The notes: generated by a model not told the origin, from the letters alone. A stretch of 64,000 bases of DNA from Thalassospira indica (GCF_003403095.1 NZ_CP031555.1:4280001-4344000); one strand, 5' to 3'; counted from the first letter of the stretch, positions 10,508 through 20,476 are shown. Program-made: numbers and translations.

Positions 10508-12040
10508 TTACGCGAAGGTTTTCGCGAACTTGTCGAGGAACGCTTTAAGCTTGGCTTCGCTGTCATCGGACAGAACTTTCTCGGTGCGGATCGCATCGAG
10601 GATATCAGCGCCAGCCGAACGAATTTCGGACAGGTACTGTTCTTCGAAGGCGCGAACCTTGTTCACCGGAATGCTGTCGAGATAGCCTTTAACACCAGCG
10701 TAGATCACAACAACCTGCTCTTCGACCTTGAGCGGCGAGTACTGCGGCTGCTTGAGCAGCTCGGTCAGACGTGCGCCACGGGCCAGAAGTTTCTGGGTTG
10801 CCGGATCAAGATCCGATGCGAACTGTGCGAATGCTTCCATCTCACGATACTGAGCGAGTTCCAGCTTGATCGAGCCAGCAACCTGCTTCATCGCTTTGAT
10901 CTGTGCGGACGAACCAACACGCGAAACCGACAGACCAACGTTCACAGCCGGGCGCACGCCTTTGTAGAACAGGTCGGTTTCAAGGAAGATCTGACCGTCG
11001 GTGATCGAGATCACGTTGGTCGGAATAAACGCCGAAACGTCGTTACCCTGGGTTTCAATAACCGGAAGTGCGGTCAGCGAGCCAGCGCCGTTTTCGTCAT
11101 TCATCTTTGCCGCACGTTCCAGCAGACGGGAGTGCAGATAGAAGACGTCACCCGGGAATGCTTCACGTCCCGGCGGGCGGCGAAGCAGCAGCGACATCTG
11201 ACGATAAGCAACAGCCTGCTTGGACAAATCATCATAGAAGATGGTTGCGTGCATGCCGTTGTCACGGAAGTACTCACCCATTGCGCAAGCAACGAACGGT
11301 GCGATGAACTGCATCGGCGCCGGGTCGGATGCGGTCGCAGCAACAATGATGGTGTTTTCCATCGCGCCGCGCTCTTCAAGGACCTTAACAACCTGTGCAA
11401 CGGTCGAACGTTTCTGACCAACTGCAACATAGATGGAGAACATCTTGTCGCTGTCGGATTTCGCTGCATCGTTCACCGGCTTCTGGTTCAGAATGGTGTC
11501 AACGATGATGGCGGTTTTACCGGTCTGACGGTCACCAATGATCAGCTCACGCTGGCCACGGCCAATCGGGATCAGCGAGTCAATCGACTTGATACCGGTC
11601 TGTACCGGCTCGTGAACCGATTTACGCGGGATGATGCCCGGTGCTTTGACGTCAGCAAGGCGACGTTCTTTTGCACCCAGTTCGCCTTTGCCGTCGATCG
11701 GGTTACCCAGACCGTCAACAACGCGACCAAGAAGTTCTTTGCCAACCGGAACGTCAACGATGGCGCCAGTACGTTTAACCTGGTCACCTTCCTTGATCGA
11801 ACGGTCAGAACCGAAGATCACGACACCAACGTTGTCTTCTTCGAGGTTAAGGGCCATGCCCTTAATGCCACCCGGGAAGTCAACGAGTTCACCAGCCTGG
11901 ACGTTGTCCAGACCGTAAACACGGGCAATACCGTCACCGACAGACAGAACCTGACCGACTTCGGCAACTTCGGCTTCAGCACCAAAATTGGCAATCTGAT
12001 CCTTAAGAATAGCGGAGATTTCCGCGGCGCGGATTTCCAT
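10508..12040 (-). CDS. atpA: ATP synthase F1 alpha subunit
   Basis: Non-catalytic nucleotide-binding subunit, 510 residues, the usual length. The Walker A motif GDRQTGKT is at about 169-176, and the [11 protein letters not shown] segment is near 345. The ATG at 12040 uses the last base of the atpH stop codon (TGATG), which indicates translational coupling. A GTG one codon upstream is less likely because the AAAGGGG box is better spaced for the ATG. Confidence 0.97.
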   Translation of the reverse strand: MEIRAAEISAILKDQIANFGAEAEVAEVGQVLSVGDGIARVYGLDNVQAGELVDFPGGIKGMALNLEEDNVGVVIFGSDRSIKEGDQVKRTGAIVDVPVGKELLGRVVDGLGNPIDGKGELGAKERRLADVKAPGIIPRKSVHEPVQTGIKSIDSLIPIGRGQRELIIGDRQTGKTAIIVDTILNQKPVNDAAKSDSDKMFSIYVAVGQKRSTVAQVVKVLEERGAMENTIIVAATASDPAPMQFIAPFVACAMGEYFRDNGMHATIFYDDLSKQAVAYRQMSLLLRRPPGREAFPGDVFYLHSRLLERAAKMNDENGAGSLTALPVIETQGNDVSAFIPTNVISITDGQIFLETDLFYKGVRPAVNVGLSVSRVGSSAQIKAMKQVAGSIKLELAQYREMEAFAQFASDLDPATQKLLARGARLTELLKQPQYSPLKVEEQVVVIYAGVKGYLDSIPVNKVRAFEEQYLSEIRSAGADILDAIRTEKVLSDDSEAKLKAFLDKFAKTFA

Positions 12041-12597
12041 CACGCAACCCCTTTCATAGCGAGCTCGAGCTTCTGCAGTTTAGTACGAAGCGAGGCATCA
12101 AAAACCCGGGAACCGACCTTGACGACAAGACCGCCAAGAACAGCCGGATCAACTTTAAGGTCCACTTTTACAGTGGCGCCAACAACTTCTTTGAGAGCGC
12201 CGGTAACGGCTTCGATTTGCTCTTTTTTCAGCTCGGAAGCCGAGGTCACCTGTGCGGTAACTTCGCCCTTGTGAGCCGAGAGCATGGAAAGGTAGGAATC
12301 AATGACATCCGGCAGGGCAAACAGACGACGCTTCTGAGACAGAAGCCCTACGGTCTTCTTGGTCAACTCGGAAACGCCAAGCTTGTCCAGAAGAGCCGCC
12401 ATCGCCTTGGCCTGCACGTCCCGGGAAATCACGGGACTGCGGAGTACATTCCGGAGGTCATCGCTGGTTGCGATGGCCTGGTCGAGCAATTCAAGATCGC
12501 TTTTAACAGCATCAAGCTGGTTGGCCGAGTTGGCCAAGTCAAATAGTGCTGTGGCGTAGCGCCCTTGGAGCCCGGTCGCGGCAGTATTTTGGGACAC
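12040..12597 (-). CDS. atpH: ATP synthase F1 delta subunit
   Basis: Peripheral-stalk subunit that joins F1 to the b subunits, 185 residues. The helical N-terminal domain starts near [16 protein letters not shown] (about 12-27). The C-terminal part contains the family sequence [20 protein letters not shown] near 153-172. It is the first gene of atpHAGDC. The F0 genes (atpIBEF) are not adjacent; alphaproteobacteria usually keep F0 and F1 in separate operons. Confidence 0.95.
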   Translation of the reverse strand: MSQNTAATGLQGRYATALFDLANSANQLDAVKSDLELLDQAIATSDDLRNVLRSPVISRDVQAKAMAALLDKLGVSELTKKTVGLLSQKRRLFALPDVIDSYLSMLSAHKGEVTAQVTSASELKKEQIEAVTGALKEVVGATVKVDLKVDPAVLGGLVVKVGSRVFDASLRTKLQKLELAMKGVA

Positions 12598-13086
12598 CGG
12601 TGAAAGCCCTCAATTCTGGTTATGAGAACGACTCGGATACGTATAAAAAAATGATCCCCCGAAAGGGTTTCCTTCCGGGAAGCGAGCGTTTGGTATCACA
12701 TGTCCTTTGAGTGGGCAACCCCCGCGCAAGCGCAATTGCGCCCTCTTTTCCATTCTTTGGCAAAGTTCGGCCAAAACACCCCGAAATCGCCCAGTTTTAA
12801 GGCAGGCTTACAACTATTTAATAAGATGCCTCTGGTTGGGGATGGGGCCGCGAGGTTAATGAAATCCTGATTCAGCCGACGAATCCCCGAATTGCACAGA
12901 GTTGGTTTTTATCCTGGCGGCAATTATCGGGATAAACCGGTCGAAACTGTAACCAACTTCACACCTTACGGACGGGCTTGCCCAAATTGATCTGCTGTTG
13001 GGAGTTAGCTGATACTGGATACCAGCACGGGATTTCACTAGTGTCTTGTTTCTAGTCGTCAACCAACCGCATCGAGATCACCGCCC
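12598..13086. other. 489-base intergenic region between atpH (leftward) and a GST gene (rightward)
   Basis: No credible gene. The region should contain the promoters of both flanking units. It holds a perfect 12-bp palindrome GCGCAATTGCGC (12730-12741). It also holds a bulged hairpin in which GGTTTTTATCC (12904-12914) pairs with GGATAAACC (12930-12938). A minus-strand opening of 68 codons at 12856-13062 has no coding character. I could not pick a confident promoter on either strand. Confidence 0.6.
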
Positions 13087-13725
13087 ATGAATTATCAGCT
13101 GTTTTACGCACCGGGGGCCGCCAGCATGGCGGTGCACTGGATGTTGATTGAACTCGGTGTGCCCTTTGAGGCTTTCCTGGTTGATATTGATCGTGGCGAA
13201 AAACGTGACCCGCAATATCTAAAGCTCAATCCGTCGGGGCGTGTGCCCACATTGGTCATTGATGGGGTAGCATACGGCGAAACAGTCGCCCTGTTGATGC
13301 TATTGGCAGAACGCCATCCCGGCAGTGGACTGGTGCCTGACGTCGGGAGTCCCCAAAGAGCAGAATGGCTACAACTTGCCATCTACATCGCCAATACGCT
13401 GATGCCGGCGATGCGCGATTGGCTTTATGCGGCAAAGGACGGCAATCCGGAGGGGGCCGATGCCGTCAAGGCACTGGCCGAAAAGCGGATCAGCTCTGTC
13501 TGGGATGATTTCGAGGCGCGCCTTTTGAAGAAGGGCGACTATCTTCTCGGTGATCATTTCGGGATGGTCGACATGTTGGCCGTCATGCTGATGCGATGGT
13601 CGCGAAACATGCCGTGCCCGGCCATCGACAGGCCAACCCTGCGCCAATATGTCGACAGAATCGCACAGCGCGCTTCCTATATCGAGTTGAATACTCGTGA
13701 AGGCTTGTCAGGATGGCCCGCGTAA
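13087..13725 (+). CDS. Glutathione S-transferase family protein
   Basis: A 212-residue cytosolic protein. The N-terminal thioredoxin-fold domain (about 1-78) has LNPSGRVPTLVIDG, which includes the cis-proline loop, and GETVALLMLLAERHP, the glutathione gamma-glutamyl site. The all-alpha C-terminal domain spans about 88-205. It resembles bacterial GstB-like enzymes. The catalytic residue near the N-terminus is probably Ser or Ala (APGAASMAVHW), not Tyr. The substrate is unknown. It is monocistronic, with the next gene converging. Confidence 0.88.
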   Translation: MNYQLFYAPGAASMAVHWMLIELGVPFEAFLVDIDRGEKRDPQYLKLNPSGRVPTLVIDGVAYGETVALLMLLAERHPGSGLVPDVGSPQRAEWLQLAIYIANTLMPAMRDWLYAAKDGNPEGADAVKALAEKRISSVWDDFEARLLKKGDYLLGDHFGMVDMLAVMLMRWSRNMPCPAIDRPTLRQYVDRIAQRASYIELNTREGLSGWPA

Positions 13726-13750
13726 ATGTGACAAACAAGCTTGGATGGTT

Positions 13751-14074
13751 TCAGACGTGTGATCCCGTGCCATCGCCCTTTGATACCCAGGTTCTTGACC
13801 GATTGATCGCCATCTTGGCCTGAACTTCCTGATCAAGATCGAGGTCGAACTGATCAGCAAGACGATACAGCAAAATCAGAACATCGGCGGCCTCTTTGCC
13901 GATCTCGCTGATGTCGCGATCCTGAACCGCTTCGCCAAGTTCCTGCATTTCCAGAAGGGCTCGGTCTACGAGTGAGGCCGGATCACTGACCGGGCCGAAT
14001 GTCTGCTCGGCCCAATCGCACATGCTGCGCTGATTTTCAGATGATTCGTTGTTACTTTCACAAAGCATTATCAA
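13751..14074 (-). CDS. MazG-like nucleotide pyrophosphohydrolase-type protein
   Basis: A small all-alpha protein of about 107 residues. It has the MazG-family metal-binding pattern ExxE (E45-E48, in ELGE) followed by ExxD (E61-D64, in EAAD). Such enzymes remove pyrophosphate from (d)NTPs; the substrate here is not known. Start choice is open: a TTG at 14074 lies 5 bases after GGAG, while the ATG at 14068 lies 11 bases after it; both give nearly the same protein. It is divergent from the binding-protein gene at 14142. Confidence 0.75.
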   Translation of the reverse strand: MIMLCESNNESSENQRSMCDWAEQTFGPVSDPASLVDRALLEMQELGEAVQDRDISEIGKEAADVLILLYRLADQFDLDLDQEVQAKMAINRSRTWVSKGDGTGSHV

Positions 14075-14141
14075 ATTAACTCCTTAAATATAATATGACA
14101 GCAGATGCACCTGCGCCGTTTTCAGGACAACAGGAACGACA

Positions 14142-14969
14142 ATGAAGACGCCAACGGCACGAAAACAAAGCTTCCTTGAAATTGGGATTTGCCTTTGTGC
14201 AGCAGTGTGCCTGATCCTGTTATCGTGGAAAAGCCCTTCAGCCCGCACCCTTGTGATCGAGGGGCTTGAAGAAGCCCCGCTGAAATGGGTTGGCCATGAA
14301 GACCCCATGGGCATTGATATCGACATCATGACCGAGGTGCTGCGCACCATGGGAATCCGGGATTATGTGTTCCGTTTTGTCGATAATGGCAGCCGTTTGC
14401 TGCACAACGCCCGCAACGGCAACTCGGACATCGTCCTGACGCTTTCGATGAATGACGAGCGCGCCGAATTCCTGCTATATCCCAATGAGGCGCATCTGCT
14501 GCTGGATTGGCGATTTGCAATCCGGGTCGAGGACAAAGAAAAAATCCGGTTCGAGGAATTTTCCGATCTCGCACGGGTGCGGATCGGGGCTGCAGCCGAC
14601 TATTCCTATACCAGCGCCTTCTGGAATTCCGGTCTTGATATCCAGACAGTGGCCCGCAGTGACCTTCTGATCCCGATGTTGCTGCAAAACCGGTTTGACG
14701 CGGTACCGGTCAATTACCTCAACACCATATATGACAGTCTGCAGAATCGCTATCGCAACAAGATCGCCTTTCTGTATCCGCCACTGCGTCGTGCGCCCTA
14801 TTATAATGTGTTTTCCAAGGCGTCCGATTATCCCGAAAAGGAAGCGTTCCTGAGCCGGTATGACGAAATCATCCGCGAAATGCGCGAAGATGGCCGGTTG
14901 CTTCGTATCTTTGAACGATACCTTGGACCGGACGGGTATGACTGGTGGCAGTCGCAATATTCCCAATAA
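14142..14969 (+). CDS. Periplasmic solute-binding protein-like (SBP_bac_3 fold)
   Basis: 275 residues. A hydrophobic N-terminal helix (about 13-30) acts as signal or anchor. The rest is a type 2 periplasmic-binding fold related to the polar amino acid ABC-transporter receptors: MGIDIDIMTEVLRTMGI at about 57-73, NGNSDIVLTLSMNDERAEFL at about 92-111 and ARVRIGAAADYSY near 148. No ABC permease or ATPase gene is adjacent, so it may be an orphan receptor or a non-transport ligand sensor. The ligand cannot be told. Confidence 0.75.
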   Translation: MKTPTARKQSFLEIGICLCAAVCLILLSWKSPSARTLVIEGLEEAPLKWVGHEDPMGIDIDIMTEVLRTMGIRDYVFRFVDNGSRLLHNARNGNSDIVLTLSMNDERAEFLLYPNEAHLLLDWRFAIRVEDKEKIRFEEFSDLARVRIGAAADYSYTSAFWNSGLDIQTVARSDLLIPMLLQNRFDAVPVNYLNTIYDSLQNRYRNKIAFLYPPLRRAPYYNVFSKASDYPEKEAFLSRYDEIIREMREDGRLLRIFERYLGPDGYDWWQSQYSQ

Positions 14970-14989
14970 GCATCAGGAAAAGTCCCGTC

Positions 14990-17221
14990 TTACATAAAGC
15001 TGTAGGGATCGATATCGACCTGCACGCGGACACTGCCCGGTGTCTTGACCTTTGACAGCCATTCGTGGATCAGCGCCTGCATCTTAACGCCCTTGTCCGC
15101 ACGGATCATGAAGCGACGGCGATAGCGCCCACGCAGCAAAGATAACGGTGCCGGGGCCGGACCAAGGACCATCAGGCCGTCGCCCCGCGGGGCAACCCGG
15201 CCAATGCGCCAAGCAGCTTCGTCGACCTCGTTTTCCTTCTTGCCGCTGATAATCAGGGCCGCCAACCGACCATGCGGCGGCATGCCATGGGTCATACGTT
15301 GCGAAAGCTCCACCGCGTTAAAGGCATCGCGGTCACCTGCGGCAATCGCCTTGATCACACGGTTGGCGGGATCGGCGGTCTGCAAGATCACTGTGCCCGG
15401 CCGATCGCCACGCCCTGCGCGCCCGGCAACCTGGGTCAGCAATTGATAGCTCCGCTCGGCTGCACGCAGATCGCCCCCGGCCAAGCCAAGATCGGCATCC
15501 ACCACGCCCACCAATGTCAGCATCGGGAAGTGATACCCTTTGGCCAGAATCTGCGTGCCAATCAAAAGATCGACTTCGTGATTATGCACACGATTGATCA
15601 GCTCTGCCGCGGCCTTTGGTCCCATGATATTATCAGATGTCGCAACCTCAACCCGGATATCGGGGAAGGTTTCGACCGCCTCCTCAAAAAGGCGCTCAAC
15701 CCCCGGACCGCACGGGGCGAGCTTACCCTCAGCCCCGCAGGACGGGCAGGCATCCGGGGCCTTGGCCTGATAGCCGCAATGATGGCATTGCAATTTGCCC
15801 CATGCCCGGTGCTCAACCAGCCAAGCCGTGCAGTTCGGGCATTGGAACCGATGACCACAGGCCCGACACAGGGTAAGCGGCGCATAACCGCGTCGGTTCA
15901 GGAACAGCATCGCCTGTTCGCCATTGGCAAAGGTTTCTGCCAGCCGTTTTTTGAGCGTCGGCGTGATCCAGCGATTGCGTTGGGGTTTGTCCTGGCGGAT
16001 GTCGATGATCTCGACAGATGGCAACACCGCCACACCATGACGACTGCCAAGTTGCACATGCTGATAGCGCCCGGCTTCAACATTGGCCAGGGTTTCAAGC
16101 GACGGGGTCGCGGACGCCAGCACGATGGGGATATTGCCCAGATGCGCCCGTGTCACCGCCATGTCGCGGGCATGATACATCACGCCATCTTCCTGCTTGA
16201 ACGCGTGTTCGTGTTCCTCGTCGACCACAATCAGGCCAAGATCATGATAGGGCAGGAAAAGGGCCGACCTGGCCCCGACGACAAGCTTGGCCGATCCATC
16301 GGCCACCGCCCGCCAGGTATCACGACGCCTGGCCTGCCCGACTTCGGAATGCCAAAGGGCGGGCTCAACCCCGAACCGGTCGCGGAAACGTTGCAGCCAT
16401 TGGGCCGAAAGCGCGATTTCTGGCAACAGGACGACAACCTGCTGACCCTTTGCCAAGGCAGCACGGACTGGCTCAAAGTAGACCTCGGTCTTGCCCGATC
16501 CGGTGACACCATCCAGCAAAGTGCAGGAAAATCCGCCCTGCTCCAGACGGGCGCACAGCTCATCGGCGGCCTCGTTCTGCTCAGCCGACAAATCGGGACG
16601 GGGAATATCAAGATCCGGCGCATCAAATGGCGATGGTGGGGTCACCATCAAGCGCTGCACGGCACCTGCTTCGACGAGCCCCTTGACGACACTGGCCCCG
16701 GCACCCGTTTCACGCAGGATATCGCCCTGCTCCATCGGCGGATGGTCGGCCAGAAAGGCCAGCACCCGTTTGCGGGGTGGTGTCATGCGCAGGCCTGAAA
16801 CGTCAAATTCCGGGTTCAGGGTAAAACGAAAGATCGGTTTGGGGGCCTCAAGCGCGTCGGGAACGCTCATCGCCATGCGCAAAACTGCCCCCTGCGGGGA
16901 CATGGTATAGGCCGACACCCAGTCAATGAATTTGCGCGTCACGTCATCCATCGGGGGCGTTGGCAGCACGCCCAGAATTTCACGCAATTTGGCGGGATCA
17001 ACATCACCCTTGGCATCGCCCCAGACGACACCACGCTGGGTTTGTCGGCCCAATGGAATTTCAACGAAATCGCCCGGCGCAACCGAGACACCTTCGGGCA
17101 CCAGATAGTCATAGGGGCCCGCCAAAGGCAGGGGCGGCAGGACGCTCACGGTCTGGGCGGTTACCTCAAAGGCCGGATCATTCGCAAACAAATTTCCAGA
17201 GGTGGCCTTTGCGGCACTCAT
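14990..17221 (-). CDS. priA: Primosomal protein N' (PriA helicase)
   Basis: 3'-to-5' superfamily 2 helicase that restarts stalled replication forks, 743 residues. The N-terminal 3'BD region begins VSVLPPLPLAGPYDY (about 26-40). Walker A GVTGSGKTEV is near 240 and the DEEH box (VVDEEHEHAFKQ) near 332. A zinc-binding insert with four CxxC pairs spans about 450-505 (CRACGHRFQCPNC, CHHCGY, CPSC). The ATG at 17221 has no clear ribosome-binding site. A TATAAT on the minus strand (17229-17224) lies only two bases upstream, so the transcript may be nearly leaderless. Confidence 0.95.
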   Translation of the reverse strand: MSAAKATSGNLFANDPAFEVTAQTVSVLPPLPLAGPYDYLVPEGVSVAPGDFVEIPLGRQTQRGVVWGDAKGDVDPAKLREILGVLPTPPMDDVTRKFIDWVSAYTMSPQGAVLRMAMSVPDALEAPKPIFRFTLNPEFDVSGLRMTPPRKRVLAFLADHPPMEQGDILRETGAGASVVKGLVEAGAVQRLMVTPPSPFDAPDLDIPRPDLSAEQNEAADELCARLEQGGFSCTLLDGVTGSGKTEVYFEPVRAALAKGQQVVVLLPEIALSAQWLQRFRDRFGVEPALWHSEVGQARRRDTWRAVADGSAKLVVGARSALFLPYHDLGLIVVDEEHEHAFKQEDGVMYHARDMAVTRAHLGNIPIVLASATPSLETLANVEAGRYQHVQLGSRHGVAVLPSVEIIDIRQDKPQRNRWITPTLKKRLAETFANGEQAMLFLNRRGYAPLTLCRACGHRFQCPNCTAWLVEHRAWGKLQCHHCGYQAKAPDACPSCGAEGKLAPCGPGVERLFEEAVETFPDIRVEVATSDNIMGPKAAAELINRVHNHEVDLLIGTQILAKGYHFPMLTLVGVVDADLGLAGGDLRAAERSYQLLTQVAGRAGRGDRPGTVILQTADPANRVIKAIAAGDRDAFNAVELSQRMTHGMPPHGRLAALIISGKKENEVDEAAWRIGRVAPRGDGLMVLGPAPAPLSLLRGRYRRRFMIRADKGVKMQALIHEWLSKVKTPGSVRVQVDIDPYSFM

Positions 17222-17393
17222 ATATTATAAACCCCGTGAGGTTGCCCATCCGACCGGTGCCCTTTCAGGATCGCCAGCTACAGGGCACAAGAAAATAACG
17301 GTCCCACAGCAAGGATCTGGTTCCGTCATCAGATGATCCAGAACCTAGCAGCTAACCGCATCATTGAACAACAGGTCCTAAACAGGAATTCCA

Positions 17394-18050
17394 ATGAAGT
17401 TTTTCATCGATACCGCTGACATCGACGCAATCCGCGAACTGGCCATGTCCGGCCTCGTGGACGGTGTCACCACCAACCCCTCGCTGGTAGCAAAGTCTGG
17501 CCGACCGTTTCTCGAACTGATCAAGGAAATTTGTGACGTTGTCGACGGCCCGGTCAGCGCAGAAGTTGCTGCGACCGATTACGAAACCATGGTTGCCGAA
17601 GGCCGCAAGCTTGCCAAGATCGCCGACAATGTCGTCGTCAAGCTGCCGCTGACTGCTGATGGTCTCAAGGCTTGCCGCACCTTCACCGACGAAGGCATTC
17701 AGACCAACGTAACACTTTGCTTCTCGGTTGGTCAGGCCATTCTGGCTGCCAAGGCCGGTGCGACCTATGTTTCACCGTTCGTTGGCCGTCTGGATGACAT
17801 TTCCTCTGATGGTATGCAGCTGATAGCCGACATCGTTGATGTTTATGGCAACTACCCTAACTGGACCACCGAAGTGCTTGTTGCTTCGGCACGTGGCCCG
17901 CAGCATGTTGTCGACTCGGCCCGTCTCGGTGCTGACGTTGTCACCATCCCGCCGCAGGTTCTGGGTCAGCTGACCAAACACCCGCTGACCGACAAAGGCC
18001 TTGAAGCCTTCCTCGCCGATTGGGAAAAAACCGGCCAGTCGATCCTGTAA
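17394..18050 (+). CDS. tal: Transaldolase, short (FSA/TalC-like) type
   Basis: 218-residue TIM-barrel class I aldolase; the Schiff-base lysine is K83 (VVVKLPLT). Proteins of this length are often called fructose-6-phosphate aldolase, but two positions that separate the activities look like transaldolase. The residue corresponding to E. coli FSA Gln59 is Glu (E57, SAEVAA), and the one corresponding to FSA Tyr131 is Phe (F129, SPFVGR). I therefore infer transfer of dihydroxyacetone in the pentose phosphate pathway. It is monocistronic and ends at two consecutive terminators. Confidence 0.88.
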   Translation: MKFFIDTADIDAIRELAMSGLVDGVTTNPSLVAKSGRPFLELIKEICDVVDGPVSAEVAATDYETMVAEGRKLAKIADNVVVKLPLTADGLKACRTFTDEGIQTNVTLCFSVGQAILAAKAGATYVSPFVGRLDDISSDGMQLIADIVDVYGNYPNWTTEVLVASARGPQHVVDSARLGADVVTIPPQVLGQLTKHPLTDKGLEAFLADWEKTGQSIL

Positions 18051-18079
18051 TTTTGGATCGCTGATCGCGATAGACATAT

Positions 18080-18105
18080 AAAAACCCGCACCCCGCGCGG
18101 TTTTT
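18080..18105 (+). terminator. First terminator after transaldolase
   Basis: AAAAACC (18080-18086) pairs with GGTTTTT (18099-18105), extended by two G-C pairs past a one-base bulge, and ends in TTTTT. Confidence 0.7.
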
Positions 18106-18116
18106 AACATGCATTT

Positions 18117-18152
18117 AACCCGGCAGCCCGCATTGTGGCAGCCGGGTTTTTT
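18117..18152 (+). terminator. Second, stronger terminator after transaldolase
   Basis: AACCCGGC-A-GCC (18117-18128) pairs with GGC-A-GCCGGGTT (18137-18148), a 12-step stem with one A/A mismatch, followed by TTTTTTG. Confidence 0.85.
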
Positions 18153-18178
18153 GTTTCTCACTTTTCAAGCCGGAACCG

Positions 18179-18868
18179 ATGGAAAAGACAGCTTTGCGCG
18201 CCGATGATGTCGCGGACTACCTTGCCGAACATCCTGAATTCTTCACCACGCGCCCGGACTTGCTTGAAAGTCTTGATCTGCCGATGCGCGAACTCGGCAA
18301 TGGCGTTGCCGACATGCAGCAATATGTCGTCGCCCGGCTGCGCGATGAACGCGAAAAGCTGCGCGGGGCAACCAGCGAGCTGATCAATATTTCCAAATCC
18401 AACCTCGAAACCCAAAGCCGCATTCACCGTGCGGTTCTGGCTTTGCTTAACGCACGCGGGTTTGAAACCTTTGTCGAGGCGTTGCAAGACCTTGTCCCCG
18501 AGCTGCTCGACCTTGACGCCATCGCGCTGTGTTTCGAGGAATGCAATGAAGCGCCGGTGCCAAGCTGTGATGGCCGGGTCCGTCGCCTTGTTTCTGGTGC
18601 AGTTGATCAGGTTCTTGGCGAAGAACAGGATGTCTGGCTTCTGCCCGATGATGCAGGGGATGAGGCGATCTTTGGTCCGAAGGCATCTGATATCCGTTCT
18701 GCTGCGATTGTGCGTCTGGCACCGTTTTATGGCGATCCGGTCGGGCTTGTTGCCTTTGGCGTCAAGGAACCCGATTATTTCAGCCCGGCACAGGCCAATG
18801 ACCTGATCATGTTCCTGGCTTCTGTCATCGAGTTTGGTGTGCGCCGATGGTTGACCCAAACGGTCTGA
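18179..18868 (+). CDS. DUF484 family protein (GAF-like)
   Basis: 229 residues. The family pattern starts with VADYLAEHPEFFTTRPDLL (about 11-29). A helical coiled segment follows (about 50-85), then a GAF-like alpha/beta domain (about 90-225). The molecular function is not established. The gene overlaps xerC by 22 bases, and DUF484-xerC pairing is a common conserved neighbourhood in proteobacteria. Soluble; no signal peptide. Confidence 0.88.
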   Translation: MEKTALRADDVADYLAEHPEFFTTRPDLLESLDLPMRELGNGVADMQQYVVARLRDEREKLRGATSELINISKSNLETQSRIHRAVLALLNARGFETFVEALQDLVPELLDLDAIALCFEECNEAPVPSCDGRVRRLVSGAVDQVLGEEQDVWLLPDDAGDEAIFGPKASDIRSAAIVRLAPFYGDPVGLVAFGVKEPDYFSPAQANDLIMFLASVIEFGVRRWLTQTV

Positions 18869-19800
18869 CCGCCATCACCCTGCCAAATGATGTGCGCGAC
18901 GCCATTGCCGACTGGCATGGCTGGCTTGCCGATGAGCGGCGCGCATCCGAGCACACCACGGAAAACTATCTGGCCGATCTTTATGCCTTTCTGGGGTTTG
19001 TGAAAGACCATCTTGGCGATACCCCAACCCTTCGCGATTTGCTGCGTCTGAACCCGCGCGATTTTCGAAGCTGGCTGGCCCGGCGCAGCATGGATGGCAT
19101 GGCCAAGACGTCTACGGCGCGTGCCCTTTCAAGCTTGCGGAATTTCTATCGTTTCCTTGAACGGTCCGGACGCGGGCAAAATGCCGCCGTGCAATCGATC
19201 CGTAACCCGCGCCTGCCGCAATCAACACCCAAGCCACTCGCACCCGATGACGCGATGGCGGTGCTTGAAAATGCCGATGCTTGGCAGGATGAACCATGGC
19301 TTGGCAAACGTAACCTCGCCCTTTTTACCCTGCTTTATGGCTGCGGATTGCGTATTTCCGAGGCGCTGGATTTGAACGCCAATCAACGCCCGACCGGGGA
19401 TTCGATGGTGATCACGGGTAAGGGCAACAAGCAGCGCCTTGTCCCGGTTCTGCCCATCGTGCGCGACGCGATCGAGGATTATATGCGCAGCTGCCCGTTT
19501 GCGCCCAATAGCGATGACCCACTGTTCCTTGGTGCGCGTGGCAAACGCCTTGTCGCACAGGTCGCCCAGCGCGAAATGCGCAAGGTGCGCGAACTTTTAA
19601 ACCTGCCCGATACCGCCACGCCGCATGCGCTGCGCCATTCCTTTGCCACGCATCTTTTGGCCGGGGGTGGCGATTTGCGCACCATCCAGGATTTGCTGGG
19701 TCACGCATCGCTGTCGACCACCCAGCGCTACACGGCTGTGGATACCGAACAATTGATGGCGGTCTATAACGGCACCCATCCTAGAGCGCGCAACAGATAG
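18847..19800 (+). CDS. xerC: Tyrosine recombinase XerC
   Basis: Site-specific recombinase that acts with XerD at dif to resolve chromosome dimers, 317 residues. The N-terminal SAM-like DNA-binding domain spans about 15-110. The catalytic set is complete: Arg near 168 (CGLRISEAL), Lys near 192 (GKGNKQR), HxxR near 260 (PHALRHSFATHLL), His near 284 (LGHASLSTTQ) and Tyr near 294 (QRYTAVDT). The start overlaps DUF484, which suggests translational coupling. The linkage to DUF484 supports XerC over an integron or phage integrase. Confidence 0.93.
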   Translation: MVDPNGLTAITLPNDVRDAIADWHGWLADERRASEHTTENYLADLYAFLGFVKDHLGDTPTLRDLLRLNPRDFRSWLARRSMDGMAKTSTARALSSLRNFYRFLERSGRGQNAAVQSIRNPRLPQSTPKPLAPDDAMAVLENADAWQDEPWLGKRNLALFTLLYGCGLRISEALDLNANQRPTGDSMVITGKGNKQRLVPVLPIVRDAIEDYMRSCPFAPNSDDPLFLGARGKRLVAQVAQREMRKVRELLNLPDTATPHALRHSFATHLLAGGGDLRTIQDLLGHASLSTTQRYTAVDTEQLMAVYNGTHPRARNR

Positions 19801-19891
19801 ACCAGAATCTCTACTTTAGCGTTTACTCACATCGCAACTAACACTAGAGTTTAACTTACAAAGTTTGTGAAAATCGAGGAAGTCTCGACGA

Positions 19892-20476
19892 ATGCTTCTG
19901 AACAAGAAGATATTAGTTGCATCTATTCTATATATTTTTGTTGCTGCTGGCGCCTTTGAAGCTGACGCAAATGATGCACCTCTTTGGAAAGAAGTGGGCC
20001 AATGGACCGTTAAAGTAGACCCCACCCTCGGAAATGGATGTTTTCTCTTTGCCCTATATGAAAAAGGCACAGTTTTTAGAATTGGCATCAACTCGGAGTC
20101 AGATGTTGGGTATTTGATTCTTGGAAATCCCGAATGGCGTTCACTTGAACGCGGAAAAGACTACAACATTCGTATTCAATTCGATGATGAAGTGCCTTGG
20201 GAAGCAATTGCAACCGGCATAGACTTAGACGCGGGGACAGCTTTCTTATACGCTGAATTCTCCAAGACAGAATTTTTTCAAGAGTTTGCGACAAAGCATG
20301 TAGTCGAGTTCCATTACTCAAATAAATTAATCGCTCGATTATCACTCAGGGATAGTTACGAAGCATTAGAAGAACTTCATCGGTGCCAACGAGCAATGTG
20401 GTCTTCACCAATGGAAGACCGCCCGTCTGATCCTTTCTCATCCGAACCAGCAGCTTCAGACCCATTTGCCTCCTAA
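19892..20476 (+). CDS. Predicted secreted protein of unknown function
   Basis: 194 residues with a Sec-type signal peptide (about 1-27, ending ADAND). The mature part is mostly beta-type, with WTVKVDPTLGNGCFLFALYE and GYLILGNPEWRSLERGKDY among its more structured stretches, and a cysteine pair (C48 and one near 170). The tail has two near copies of SDPF(A/S)S. I recognise no function. Codon and base use are visibly AT-richer than xerC upstream and the YrhK gene downstream, and the flanking spacers are AT-rich too, so recent acquisition is possible. Confidence 0.7.
   Translation: MLLNKKILVASILYIFVAAGAFEADANDAPLWKEVGQWTVKVDPTLGNGCFLFALYEKGTVFRIGINSESDVGYLILGNPEWRSLERGKDYNIRIQFDDEVPWEAIATGIDLDAGTAFLYAEFSKTEFFQEFATKHVVEFHYSNKLIARLSLRDSYEALEELHRCQRAMWSSPMEDRPSDPFSSEPAASDPFAS

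Noticed and set aside
11132..12274. Plus-strand open frame of 380 codons
   Set aside because: Antisense to atpA and atpH, no family features.
12652..12676. TGATCC sequence upstream of atpH as a fourth RpoE promoter
   Set aside because: No TA-initial hexamer at 18 bases and pointing away from atpH.
12856..13062. Possible small minus-strand gene
   Set aside because: Low-complexity product, no ribosome-binding site, in a spacer expected to hold promoters.
15272..16798. Plus-strand open frame of 508 codons
   Set aside because: It lies wholly antisense to priA, whose motifs are complete; a mirror opening of a codon-biased GC-rich gene.
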